Shown piece by piece: positions 50,277 to 60,942 of a stretch of 64,000 bases of DNA. Numbering within the stretch: position 1 is the stretch's first letter; every line of letters starts with the position of its first letter. This DNA is from Diphasiastrum complanatum (lineage: Eukaryota > Streptophyta > Lycopodiopsida > Lycopodiales > Lycopodiaceae). Where the stretch lies: NCBI GenBank assembly GCA_029204225.1, contig CM055095.1, positions 50,292,841 through 50,356,840 on the forward strand, given 5' to 3'. The notes beneath the pieces were generated by a model. That model was not told the DNA's origin. It did no database searches and saw only the letters and a list, made by a program, of their open reading frames with translations. The translations under genes were made by a program, and so were the position numbers.

Positions 50277-51664
50277 TCAAGATATCCCATCTGAGAAAGG
50301 AACATCAAGAGAAGCCGGAGCATCCCGAGAAGCAATGGTAGCTGCAAGTGATCGAGCCTGATCAGCCAGGATAGGGGTATGATAAAAAACATCAATGGGC
50401 TCCCAAGTAGCCTCCTCAATAGGACAACCATCCCACTGGACCAAAAACTGAACCTGCCGATGGCGACGACTATGCAATAAGCGCACCTGTAAAATAGCAG
50501 CTGGCAGGAATGGAAAAAGCTCTGGATCTGTAGGAAATGAGGAATCTCGAGGAGCATCATCCTCAATAGCAGCACGTAATAAACTGACATGAAAGATATC
50601 ACAAGCCCGAGTAGCAGCAGGTAACTCAAGACGATATGTAACTGGACTGAGGCGCTCAAGAATCTGAAAAGGCCCATAATAGCGCGGCGCAAGCTTCTCA
50701 ATAGAAGCAAGACCCTATACAAAACGATGGCGAGCAAAGCGTAACCGGAGAAAAACAGTATCTCCCTCTGCAAACTCAACATGGCGCCGATGACGATCAA
50801 CAATGGTCCTGTACCGCTGCTGAATATGCTGTAAATGAGTAGCAGCTCTAGTAATAATCTCCCGAGCACTCGAAAGATAAGATGAAATAGTAACAAGTGC
50901 ATCATCTGGAGGAGCAGGTATACCGGGTAGAACTGGTGAGTATCCATGAGCAAGCAGGAAAGGAGAAACACCTGTGCTGGAACTAACAGAACTGTTATAA
51001 CTATACTCAGCCAAACATAAATGTTGATCCCAATCACGACCAGAAGGAAAAACATAATGTCGTAAATAATTCTCCAATACCCGGTTAATAACCTCAGACC
51101 GACCATCCGCAGAAGAATGATAAGCAGTGCCCATAAGTATCCTAACATCCAAGATACGCATAAGCTCTGTCCAAAAACCTGATGTAAACTTGGTATCCCA
51201 ATCAGTAAGTATAGATCGTGGGAGACCATGTAAGCGGAAAATCTCAAAAATAAATATACGGCCACACTGCTCTACTATAATAGTACGTCTGACTGGTATG
51301 AATTGAGCTTGTTTAGAAAACCTATCAACTACCACCAAACAAGAGTCATGACCACGCTGAGTACGGGGAAGACCTAAAATGAAGTCCATAGATATATCAG
51401 TCCACTGGCGGGAAGGAATAGGCCAACTTCGAAGGAGACCGCCAGGTTTTTCAAGGGAATACTTGTTACGAAGCAAAAATCACAAGTATGAATAAGGTGG
51501 GAAAGCTCACGCTTCATGGAAGGCCAATAAAAATGTTCTTTCAAACGAAACAAGGACTTCTGACAACCAAAATGGCCACCAACAGGAGAGGAATGGGCAT
51601 CAAGAAGGAGCTGTGGACGTATGTCGAGAGTGCTGGGAATACATAACGAACCATAGTGAAACAA
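50277..51664 (-). pseudogene. Gy-C2 integrase with C-terminal chromodomain
   Basis: HHCC zinc part at 51610-51480 (HSSPVGGHFGCQKSLF...IHTCDFC), core at 51430-51000 with SMDFILGLP, SILTDWDTKFTSGFW and ADGRSEVIN giving D, D, E, then the GPFQILERLSPVTYRLELP tail. The last 70 residues (RRHRQVQFLVQWDGCPIEEA, TWEPIDVFYHTP) form a chromodomain, which in chromoviruses steers insertion to marked chromatin. A shift near 51475 separates zinc part and core, and a stop at 50715 precedes the chromodomain. Confidence 0.9.
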
Positions 51665-51688
51665 ACGATGATTAACAATGGAATAAAC

Positions 51689-52230
51689 CTAGTGAGGGTG
51701 AGAGGAAGGACGAGAGGCAGACGACATAACATCACGAAAGTCCGGACATGTGGCATAAGCCTGAGGAAGATCATCATACCAAGAGTGGGGAGACGTAACA
51801 AGACTGTAAGTAAGAGCAGGTAAACGAGACAAAGCATCAGCAGCAGCGTTACTTTTATCAGGCTTATAATGAATATCAAAATGAAAGGACTGTAAAAACT
51901 GAAGCCAACGGTACTGACGATCACTAAGATCCTTTTGTGTATACAAATAACGAAGTGACTGGTGATCAGTAAAAACATCAAACGGAACACGATACAGATA
52001 ATGACGCCACTTCTTTAAAGCAAAAATGATAGCAAACAACTCTTTTTCATGAGTGGAATAGCGCTGCTCATATGAACGAAGACGACGGAATTCATATGCA
52101 ATAACACACTGACACTGACGTAACAAAGCACCTAATCCTGTGGAACTAGCATCAGTCTCAACAGCAAAACGCTGGGAAAAATCTGGAAGACATAAAACGG
52201 GGGCAGTGGTAAGCCTGATGCTGGACTTCC
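51689..52230 (-). pseudogene. Gy-C2 RNase H domain, directly after RT deletion
   Basis: Gypsy RNase H: VLCLPDFSQRFAVETDASST, YSTHEKELFAIIFALKKWRH, FDVFTDHQSLRYL and KSNAAADALSRLPAL hold the catalytic Asp, Glu, Asp and Asp. Just upstream the frame jumps from the pre-RT linker (PPFRMSIVEREEVQ, about 52240) into this domain with no RT palm or fingers between, a deletion of several hundred bases. Confidence 0.88.
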
Positions 52231-53210
52231 TCGCGCTCAACAATAGACATACGAAAAGGAGGACGAGAAGGAGGTGATGCAGAGGAAACAAGGTCTATAT
52301 GGTGGTTGACATCTCGTAAAGGTGGGAACTGAGTCAGCTCTCTAAAAACATGCTCAAATTCACACAACAGTCCAGAAAATACCTGTGGCAAAGGTGGTGC
52401 ATCCGCAATAGGCTGAACTAGCTGAACAGAAAGAATAGCCGCACAGTGGGCCTTCAGGAGGCTCCGTATGAACTGCTTCCCGGAAATAAGTTGATAGTCC
52501 TGCCGAGAATCAATACCGGAAAATATATGCTGAGTACCATCATGAGAGAATGTCATTGTCTGCTGCTGGAGGTCTACTGTAACCGCACCAAGGGATGCAA
52601 ACCAATCAGCACCGAGGATAAGATCGTACTGTGTAAGTGGAATAATATGTAATCTGCCTGACCAAGGAAGTCTCCAATCCGATATGAAAGCTGCTGATAC
52701 ATCTGCGTGCTAGGAAAAGAGTGTGCGCTGGCAACCTCAACATGCAGGGGATGAGGCGTAGTGACTGGCATAGCACGAATGCGTGTAGTAATATGACTGC
52801 TGACCAGCAACGTAGCGAGAGATGAGCTCCAATGTAGAAATATCTGGGAATAGATAGGAAAGCTCTGTAAACCGTGTCGTATAAGCAGCCAAGTCACCAG
52901 TGTGAGATAAACTGCGAAAGATGTCGCGCTGTCGAATAAGCCACTGAGGATCAATCATCGCTAGGCGAAGTGCTGTCATAAACTCTATCCAACTAGCAAG
53001 GCCAGGGTGTGAAGCCGTCTGGCGAAACATGCGCCACCAAGTAGCAGCACGGCCCTCCAAATGTAAAGCAGCCAAATGTATACGCTGAATGTCAGTCTTA
53101 GGAAACATAAGGAAGTAGGTCTCAAGCTTAGAATACCAATTCTCGAGTTCATTCCCATCGGATGACCCAGAATACACAGTAAGCTGAAAATCAGCAAGGA
53201 AAATGGGCAC
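52231..53210 (-). pseudogene. Gy-C2 gag and partial protease
   Basis: Gag starts at 53210 (MPIFLADFQLTVYSGSSDGN) and includes LHLEGRAATWWRMFRQ and AYTTRFTELSYLFPDIS. At about 52805 the frame passes directly into the middle of the protease (HITTRIRAMPVTTPHPLHVE), so zinc knuckle and protease active site are gone compared with Gy-C1. The rest (DYQLISGKQFIRSLLKAHC, VFSGLLCEFEHVFREL) is the protease-RT linker. Shifts at about 52740 and 52560. Confidence 0.85.
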
Positions 53211-53249
53211 CCAATCAAAAAATCAGATCTGAAATTCAGCAATCAGGAA

Positions 53250-53264
53250 AGTGCTCTGATACCA
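53250..53264 (-). other. Primer-binding site of Gy-C2
   Basis: Minus strand TGGTATCAGAGCACT abuts the 5' LTR; initiator Met-tRNA type. Confidence 0.9.
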
Positions 53265-53727
53265 AGTTATGATCAAAATCTCAGGTGTTGAATCAATGAA
53301 GCATAAGAGACAGCAATAGACTAAAGCCCTACAAGCAATAGACAAGACAATAGGTTCTCCCACGAAGAGCCCAAGCAATACCAATCAATAATCTGAAAAA
53401 TGTGTACAAATGCCCCTATAAATACCCTACCAATGAACCCTAAAATAGGAATTCAAAAGTAAAGGGAGGCAAAATGTGAAGGGAAAATAGTGCGCCCTCC
53501 TACGGGCCCCCACTCCACATATAACCATATAATAAGGGCCCAAGGCCAATCAATGTCATAAAAAAGGACCCAGTGCGGGTCATAAGCATATAAAAAGGCT
53601 CTGGGGCCTGTACATGACTAATATAAAATGCGTAACCAGAAATATACATAACCAACAGTAAATGTAAAGAGGCCTGCGGAATATATGCAGAATAGCCCAG
53701 TAGGCCTGTATCCTGTAGTCCGTAACT
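53265..53727 (-). repeat. 5' LTR of Gy-C2
   Basis: 463 bp with a TATA-like TATTTATAG on the minus strand at about 53416-53424. Confidence 0.93.
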
Positions 53728-54260
53728 ATCAACACTAGGTAAGACAACACCGTCATCATAAGAAGTAAGCATCAAAACAGGAAAATCAGCATAAGGTACT
53801 GATTTTGGTGAGACATGTGTGTTTTCTCCAAGGTAAAAAGATGCTTTGTTATCTCGCAAAGACTCGGACAGCCAACAAGAGGCTGTAGCAGGCTGTCAAC
53901 AGCCACAAAATCACCAACACTTTGTTGTCCAAAGTGTTCCAAATGTGGACCTTGCTATCCAAAAACCTTCCACGAGCCGTTCCTGATGCATAATAGGATG
54001 CTCACGATGTAACATAGGCTGAAAATGATCAGTAAACCATGGCTGAATATGTTGTCCATCATCTTCAAGAAAAAAACCAGCAGCTTGCCACTTTGAACAC
54101 CCAAAAAATCCAACAACACGCCACTTTGAACCAATGTACTAATTGACATAATTTTTTCCCCTCCTCCATAAGTACAAAATGGCTTCAAAGAATGCTTGAT
54201 TTCAGCCTTTTCCAAAACATTAACTTGAGAAGCTTGCTCATAAAGTTCTTCACTAATGCA

Positions 54261-54635
54261 TTAATCATTCGCAACAAATGGCTCAAGAGAAGAAGAATGC
54301 TCTACCATACCAACATTCCGATGCAAGCTTGTACTTGTAGAAAGACAATGATCAAACTTTGCATGCCTTTGCTCTTCTACCTTCAAAGAGGATGAAGTAG
54401 AGAGGAGAAAGCATGATGATGAATCTTTTATTCGGTATATCTTTAAAAGTGTTTCCCAAGCACTTTTAGAGGTCTTGCAAAATCTCAAAAGATATAAGAT
54501 AGATCTTGTTACCGAAAAAATCTTCATCATCATGTCGATGTCAAACCTCAACTTGCAACTCCATGAAAAATAGTTGATGCCATCCAACATATCTTCGCCC
54601 CAACAAGTACGAATTGCTCCCAAATCTCTTGCCAT
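54261..54635 (-). pseudogene. Copia-like gag remnant of Co-C
   Basis: Frame of 124 residues with LDGINYFSWSCKLRFDIDMM and RFCKTSKSAWETLLKIY, resembling the copia gag pattern (Y..W...L then A...W..L). It ends at 54261. No other element protein is found in Co-C. Confidence 0.55.
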
Positions 54636-55458
54636 AAGAACCAGCCAAAAAGATAAACTTTTTCACACCCTAAATGTGCCCTAAAAGACACAAAAACCAG
54701 CAAGTATCAAATCTGAAAAATCAACACCGGAATGTGTCGAAACCACACATTAGATGGATGTAGGAACCTGCCCTCCTACAAGCCTCGTGTGCTGAAAATT
54801 TCAGCCTGAAATTGCATTACAAACTCAAAAAAACAGCAAGCAAAGAATTAGGTAGCCTCCAACAAAGCTTTTTCCGGAACCCTTCTTTCTTGCCAAAAAG
54901 TGTGAACAATACACACACGGATAGGGCTGTTGCAAACACCCTACAAATGGTAATATGCCAATTTTCAGCCTCGGAATGTGATCGAATCATCACAAAAAAT
55001 TAGCGCCTTCTTCCACACCTGGAAACAAGCAAAAGAAGCGGATCTTCACTTTGTAAAATCAACAAGGGTGCTGATTTTTCAGCCAAATCAGAAGATAAAA
55101 ATTGCTTGTAGATGGGCGCCCTCCTGCAAAGGAGCAAATCCAAAAAATAGGGCAGCAGTGGACCAACGGAAGTAGGATAAACCTACACAGATGTGGGCGA
55201 CCTAAAAGCAGCCCCAAAGAAGATAATTAATGGCGCCTTCCTGCAACCTGAAAAATCAGCAAACAACCAACTGATTTTTGGGCGCCCAAAATCCCATTAT
55301 CTCCTTTTATGTGTGGCGTCATCCTGCAAAATGGAAAAGAGTCATAATTGAACGGATCAACACTCCAAAAAATCAGCAAAGGTGTTGAATTTTTGTGATC
55401 CCTAAGTGAAGACGATCTCTTTTGGTAGGGCGCCCTAAATCAAGCATAGAAGATCCAT

Positions 55459-55471
55459 GGCTCTGATACCA
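55459..55471 (-). other. Primer-binding site of Co-C
   Basis: Minus strand TGGTATCAGAGCC abuts the LTR start at 55472. Confidence 0.9.
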
Positions 55472-55916
55472 TGTAGGAAATCAAAGTGCCAAGATCCTTC
55501 TAACATTCAATCTCCATATACAAGAAAAAGAAGAAGAAGAAGAGGGAGAGGGTTAGGCGCCCTCAAGGAGAGAGAAAGTAGTAGCAATGCTTGAAAGGGA
55601 ATGAATTACAAATGAATAATGAGTACATATAAATAGGCCTTCCAAGGGCCTAGACTCTTCCAAACCCTAAGTTCTAGAACCTTCCAAACCCACTACTAAT
55701 TATAGGGCAACCCCAAAAGTCAGGATAGGGTCCCTTAACATAATTAGACTTTACTTGGACCCACGAGCTACTACTAGACCAAAATTGGGTCCAACTTAAC
55801 TAAAACTGACTTAACATGGTCTAAATAATAAACCTAACCCATGGTTACACAAGTCTCAACCTTTTGGGTCAAAGTAACCTATGGGAAACTGACACTATCA
55901 TTTATTATTTCTAACA
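55472..55916 (-). repeat. 5' LTR of Co-C
   Basis: 445 bp; contains a TATA-like TATTTATATG (minus) at about 55626-55635. Confidence 0.92.
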
Positions 55917-55921
55917 ATGGA

Positions 55922-56256
55922 TAGGAGGGAGGCCGATTGAGGTAGAAAAATTAAGGGCAAGTAGTAGGGCAGGTGGGCAGCAATAGGCCATGAAGAAAGG
56001 TGGGTAGGCAGCAAGGGTCTGAGGAGGTGGGAAGTTGGGAAGGTGGGAAGGTGGGATTAGGGTACATGGCAAAAGCAGGAGTCGGTTGCAGAGAAAAGAG
56101 GGATGGCTGGAGGATGGAGGGAGGGTGATGGAACTCAATATGGAAGGGCGAAGTAGGGGCAGTAGCCAAGCAAGTAGGGCGATGGATAGGTAAGGAGAGG
56201 GCAAGAAAAAATATTCAGCAACTGAAAAGGACAGGAAGTGTGCTTATGCCAGGCTA
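55922..56256 (-). repeat. Gy-C3 leader (right part) and decayed primer site
   Basis: Continuation of the purine-rich repeats from 48886. It ends in GAAGTGTGCTTATGCCAGGC, a decayed form of the GAAAGTGCTCTGATACCA primer-site context seen in Gy-C1 and Gy-C2. Confidence 0.5.
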
Positions 56257-56650
56257 TGGATAGATTCACAAATACGGCATTAAGTAAAGCATAGAAATAC
56301 TATATTTGCAATGAGCAATTTCCTTCAAAGATTATAAAGGTTATCAACGATAATCATGGATAGAGCCCAACAAGCAATAGTTCACCCACGAAGAGCCCAG
56401 TAGTACATGAATGTCTCTGGAGTCTGATCCCAATTTATATTCCTCCGGAGAACTATAAAGGAACCTTCCATGAAATTTGAACAAAAAGGCGCAAGATTGG
56501 TAGGTCTTTTAAAAAGACATAAAAGTAGGCCCTATAATGGAAAAAGTCCTTACACATGGACACCTCAGCTACCATCACAACTTTCTTCATGTACCATTTG
56601 GATGATCCACACTTTATTCCGTAGAGTAGAGTCATGAGACATTATTGTTG
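56257..56650 (-). repeat. Possible decayed 5' LTR of Gy-C3
   Basis: AACAAGCAATAG and CACCCACGAAGAGCCCA (56348-56402) match the Gy-C2 LTR (CTACAAGCAATAG, CCCACGAAGAGCCCAAG). The rest is too diverged to align by eye. Confidence 0.45.
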
Positions 56651-57476
56651 CCTAGCAACAAAGCTTTTCTATCAGCTGTGGGATTACTACTACAATTATG
56701 TCTAGATTCTAGATTTAGTTTGATTTTCTTTTTCAGTAGCATCTATGCTCCCCTGTTGTGAAACATACTTGAAATATACTGAAGGCATCTTTCGTTCTTT
56801 CTATATCTCTCAAGAATCACTTGATCACCCTAATTTGTTTCATGGCTTTTCAATAAAAGGAGCTTTTTACTGCATGTACTTGGTGATGCCCGACTTTTGA
56901 TTTATCAGCAAGAAGCTTTTTGTGTGTTATGGTAATAGTTCAGTTCTAAATAGATTTCGGTCAACTTTATTGTATATCTTAAGATATAGGAATAAAATCT
57001 TCTTCAGAGTTTATTACAAAGCCTTTCCATCAGAGTAAATTGATCGAGCCCCTTGTCAAATTTCATGTTTGAATGAAACTATGTTGTGACTTGCTGAAAT
57101 GCACTACATATATCGATTATTTATGAAGCCCTGATTTTTGCTGAAGTTGGCAATCACTAGGCAAAAGTGAGGATTCAGCAGCCAAATTGAAGGAATACAT
57201 AACAGAGAATAGCTTCACAAAAAGCAATTCAATATTACCAAGATTGCAAAAAACGTCCTCAACTTTACAAAGCCTTCATACAACCTGGGAATGTTTGATG
57301 CTTGATACTTGCTCTTTGGCAATTATCTCATAGTTGCCATACAAAACACCAGTTTTTGAAATCAAATGAAACATTCGAGGTTTTCAACCAAAACCATTGG
57401 CACGAAAAAAATCAGGGCCACATGGCCTTGAGACAACACCACTATCATAATGGACTGTTCACATAGCTGTTGTTAC
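56651..57476. other. Remaining intron sequence, no element seen
   Basis: AT-rich; no frame or repeat recognised. Lies next to the donor of the BTB exon. Confidence 0.4.
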
Positions 57477-57632
57477 CTTCTTCCGAAACTTGCAGAGTAG
57501 CAATGCCGGTATTAGATTCACTCATACCACCTAAATAGAGCCTCATGAAGTAGTCTGAATGAGCCGCAAGTATCACAGAGCTCACATAGATTTTTTTTGT
57601 TTGTCCTGTCATCTCTCCACAGCATGAATTTT
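57477..57632 (-). CDS. BTB-BACK protein, exon with first half of BTB domain
   Basis: 156-nt exon on the minus strand, acceptor AAACAG before 57632, donor GTAACA after 57477. It encodes MTGQTKKIYVSSVILAAHSD, YFMRLYLGGMSES and ATLQVSEE, matching the BTB pattern K.LH.SS.ILAA.S..F..L...GM.ES......L. The phase (codon split after G) fits the exon 37941-39115 exactly. The exon begins in mid-codon, so at least one more 5' exon should exist; I did not find it between 57633 and 64000, and it may lie outside the window. Confidence 0.75.
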
Positions 57633-58524
57633 CTGTTTCAGGAAGAGCCTGGAAGCACCAGAAGCTTATTCAGGTAATGATGCTGCATAAACACTTGAGT
57701 TCTATCAATTTGCATCTAGCAGAAAATTCTATTGAGTTATTCTTATCATTCGAAGTTGCTGCATCATTTTCCAAAAAAAGTAGGGTGCTTCAATAGGCTA
57801 GAGCCTAATTGTATGCAAGTGTTTGATGGAGAGCATTTTCTATCTTCCTATCTCAAGTTACTGTGTAAGCTACTTAGTCTGAAAATACAAAACAGCCTCT
57901 GAGTCACCACGGTGACCGACAACACTTCAAAAGAAGCAAGTACCGTCACTGCCTTGAAAATCCTACAGTGAAAGACTACTGTTTTTCTTTGGGCAACTAT
58001 TCCAAGTAGTTCGGTTACATTCAAACCTGATAGTTCCAATCACATAAATACCCGTTCTGACCCTTTTGATTTGGAACACTCCATTCTGTACGTAGGGAAT
58101 GAAACGAGCTCCATATATTCAGAATGTAGAATTTTTTTTTTTAATTTTGGTACTCTTTTACCTTTGAAAAAAAGTCCTTTCCCAGAAACAAAGTTTGAAA
58201 TCACATTTTTTTTAGTAGATTTCTTTCACAAAGTTCTAACATGATTCAATATTATTGGATGGACCTAAGGCATTTTACACTTACAAAACATTCTACCTGG
58301 TTCTGACTAGTTCAGAACAGCACGTAATTTAAAAAATCTAGTAATTTTAATTATTACCCCCTCTGAAGAAGCTGAATTTACCCTCTTTCTGTCACAATTA
58401 TTTGAAGTACTTGGATAAGGATGCGACAACATAAAGACGGGAGGTGAATATGTGACTCTTTTTTTAAGAACGAATTTTTTTGAATCGATATTCATTATTT
58501 TTTTTGGAAAAGTCGATGTTTCAT
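57633..58524. other. No gene seen
   Basis: Expected to hold or precede upstream intron sequence of the BTB gene. Several T/A homopolymer runs; no convincing exon. Confidence 0.4.
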
Positions 58525-58532
58525 GTTTGAAT

Positions 58533-59380
58533 CATAGTTGCAGCGCGATTCCGATTCGTGATTCGGGATTTTCCCAGAATCATGTAGAATCGAATGTTTT
58601 TTTTTTTTCAAATTTTTTTAGGCAATATGGGTATCAGATGAAAGCTCTGATCGAGGGGATTATGATTGTGTAGTTTGCCGACTGTTTCGGGTGCGAAACA
58701 CCAAAAAGTGTGTTTTCACTCGAGGAGTTGGAAGGCCAAATCATGAAGAGGCCTTACCGTCGGGGCCCCGGGTCTACCGGCAGCCCCCGGACCCCGCCGT
58801 TGGGGGGCGTTGCCCCCCAAACCCCCCACCGAGGGGCTACCACCCCCCGGACCCCCCATTTCTCGGGGGGCTACCGCCCCCCGAACCCCCCGTTTCCCGG
58901 GGGGCTACTGCCCCCCGAACCCCCTAGAGCTTCCTGCTATATAGACACTGTAGATAAAAATGTCACCCCCCGTGTAGATAAAAATGGGGTCCAAATGCAC
59001 GCCGAGAAGGGCCCAATATTTATGCCCCCAACTGTATGTACATTGCACTCACATCTCCAGTGAACCAATTGCAAAAGTGATCATCATCCATACAGTTGAT
59101 AGTCCAAACTGTAGCATTAACATTTACTGAAAACCAGAGCAAATGACAACCGGATAGCTACTGAAAATAAGATTTGTTTGTGCCTCATCTACTACACTTC
59201 TGAGAGGCAAAACGCTGGTTTGACCATTGATCCCCTAAAAAAATTTTAGCAATAAGCTTTTTTTCCAAAAAAAAAAAAAATATTATTTTGCGATTCTGGG
59301 TCGCGAATTGCGAATCGCGATTCGCAGAATCGTGACCCGCGAATCGCAGACCCAGCGAATCGCGATTCGCTGCAACTATG
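58533..59380. mobile_element. hAT-like non-autonomous element, 848 bp
   Basis: Perfect 8-bp duplication GTTTGAAT (58525-58532 and 59381-59388) and terminal inverted repeat CATAGTTGCAGCG / CGCTGCAACTATG. Subterminal regions hold many GATTCG/CGAATCGC words, including palindromic CGAATCGCGATTCG at about 59298 and 59358. The terminus CATAG is shared with the MITE at 36923. The interior includes a G/C minisatellite and no transposase. Confidence 0.85.
58758..58926. repeat. G/C-rich minisatellite inside the hAT-like element
   Basis: About four to five imperfect units of 33-37 bp built from GGGGGGCTACCGCCCCCC, GAACCCCC and CGTTTC words. Each unit has long C runs next to G runs, so hairpins or G-quadruplexes are possible on either strand. 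The Pro/Gly-rich frames across it are repeat artefacts. Confidence 0.8.
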
Positions 59381-59549
59381 GTTTGAATCACTATTCTTTT
59401 GAATGCTACAATGATTGCTCCCCTTCAAAATGCAAACTATGAATGACCTTTTTCATGTCTTAACAGTCTAGTTAAGCAGCCCAATGTCATTCCTTCATTT
59501 TAACTAATTTTAAAAAAAGTTCCCAAAAATAAAAATTTGAAAACCATGT

Positions 59550-60162
59550 GTTCGAAAAAAACAGAATGCGTTTCACATCGACACGCATCTGAAACGTCGT
59601 TCCGAAACACATTCCGTTTCGGAATGGGCATCTACGGTACCAAATTCTCATAAACTCCTTCCGACCAAAATGGGTTGAACATATTGGTCCAAAACGTATT
59701 TAGAAAATCAAAGCTTTCTGACCACCTAACTTCAGACGGCAAAGTAAAACTGCTAATTCTTGTGGCTTTCCACAATCAAACTGCAACAACCTTCTAGGGA
59801 AAAATAACTGCCTTTGAACAACACACATGCACAGTATAAACAACTCATGCACAGTATAAACAAGATGCTTAACTAACAAAGACCTTCTGAGGTCACAACC
59901 ACAAACAGGCCAGTTCTACAACGCAACATGTTCAACCATGAAAAAACAGCAGCTTTTTCTCCCCTACACCTTTCTCTTTGTTCAAGGAGAACTGCCTGGA
60001 TATCAGAAATAAAGTGCCGATTCTCAACTGATGGAACCCCTTCCCAATTATAAGCTCTTTCCCAAAAATAAAAATAGTACGTACTAAGAATATATAAATT
60101 TCAGGCTCATTCTGGAACAGAACGCATCCCATTTCAGAACGGGCAACTATGGTTCGAAAAAA
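59550..60162. mobile_element. Possible third hAT-like element, left end decayed
   Basis: Flanked by GTTCGAAAAAA on both sides (59550-59560 and 60152-60162). The right end GGGCAACTATG gives CATAGTTGCCC in reverse complement, like the 58533 element, but the left end lacks CATAG. Both ends contain CAGAATGCG/CAGAACGCA and TTTCGGAATGGGC/TTTCAGAACGGGC words. The A-rich flank weakens the duplication evidence. Confidence 0.4.
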
Positions 60163-60942
60163 TCTCAATCATTTTATCTTGTAATCAATTCAAAACACTT
60201 TCAGATTCAAATCTTGGATTAATTTGTCAAATTTTTTGAAAATTCTTACTCTTTCCCCAAAAAAAAATTGAAAATCTTAAAAATTTTCTCAAATCTTTTG
60301 GCAATTGCTTGATTCAATCTTCCTTGACAAGTTTCAAATTGATTTGAATCTCCTGGGAACTATGCTCCAGCTAAAATACCCAGAAGTGCATTCAAAATTC
60401 GACCAAAACTTGCAGACAACCTACACAAAACCCAAAGGCCGTCCGTAACATTCAACAATAAGTGCATACATTAGCTGACAAGTATCCCACAGGTCTTGAC
60501 AATCATCGACTAACTCCAAGCTTAACTCTACAAGAGGGAAATTGTGTTACAAAACCTGTGAAAACTCGGTATCCTCAAGATGCATCTAGATAGCTTAATT
60601 CATGTGCCTAATTTTCTACCTCACATGTTCATGTTATTTTGAATGATTGGTCATTCCGTAGATCTTCAAAGGTGTGGCCTTGTGTAGACTTTAGCAAGCC
60701 ATTTCGCCTCGTCTTTTGTGTTTTAAACTAGCTGTACATGTATTTTCTGTTGGAAAAACAGCGCCCTACTTCCAATGCAGCGCCCTCCTCCAAATGGTTG
60801 ATTGCTGTCCTGGCTCAGATTTGCTCAGATTCAATGTGGGAATGACCTAACTAGTAGCACCCTCCTCCAACAAACAGATTGCAACTGTTGTCACTGAATT
60901 CTGATGAGGGAAGGAGGAGTAACAAGCAAAAAATCAAATCAG
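60163..60942. other. No gene seen
   Basis: AT-rich, no frame, no recognised repeat. Confidence 0.4.

Larger units (their letters stand above)
49736..53727 (-). mobile_element. Complete chromovirus lacking RT (Gy-C2)
   Basis: 3992-bp minus-strand gypsy element inside Co-C. LTRs 49736-50200 and 53265-53727 (465 and 463 bp) show about seven substitutions and one 2-bp indel, about 98.5% identity by eye. Target duplication ATCAA (49731-49735 and 53728-53732) is perfect. The termini implied by it are AGTTA...TAACT, not TG...CA. Coding order: gag, partial protease, RNase H, integrase with chromodomain. Two internal deletions remove the gag knuckle plus protease active site, and the whole reverse transcriptase. 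Inserted recently by LTR identity, so almost certainly mobilised in trans. Confidence 0.93.
48887..55916 (-). mobile_element. Non-autonomous LTR element (Co-C) containing nested Gy-C2
   Basis: LTRs of 404 bp (48887-49290) and 445 bp (55472-55916), TG...CA ends, with perfect target duplication ATGGA (48882-48886 and 55917-55921). The length difference is mostly a 41-bp block present only in the right copy (about 55726-55767). Primer site TGGTATCAGAGCC on the minus strand (55471-55459) and purine tract AAGGAGGG before the 3' LTR. Without the nested element it is about 3.0 kb. The only coding trace is a copia-like gag at 54635-54261; there is no protease, integrase or RT, so it depended on other elements. 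Confidence 0.92.
39116..57476 (-). other. Inferred 18.4-kb intron of BTB-BACK gene, packed with transposons
   Basis: Bounded by a minus-strand donor GAAG|GTAACA at 57477/57476 and an acceptor TGCAG at 39120-39116, with matching phase. It contains a chromovirus relic, its LTR split by a LINE, and a triple nest of LTR elements; every clear element lies on the same strand as the gene. 39116-40200 shows no element and is probably original intron sequence. The intron is inferred from the protein alignment, not from a transcript. Confidence 0.7.

Noticed and set aside
49973-51265. 430-residue hydrophobic open frame on the minus strand
   Set aside because: It overlaps the Gy-C2 integrase in another frame and runs into the LTR; it is a shadow of a gene with low stop density.
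57848-58039. Minus-strand frame upstream of the BTB exon as a missing 5' exon
   Set aside because: Sequence does not resemble the N-terminus of POB1/LRB proteins and lacks matching splice phase.
58691-59063. Pro/Gly-rich open frames
   Set aside because: Produced by the G/C minisatellite inside the hAT-like element; no start or splice context.
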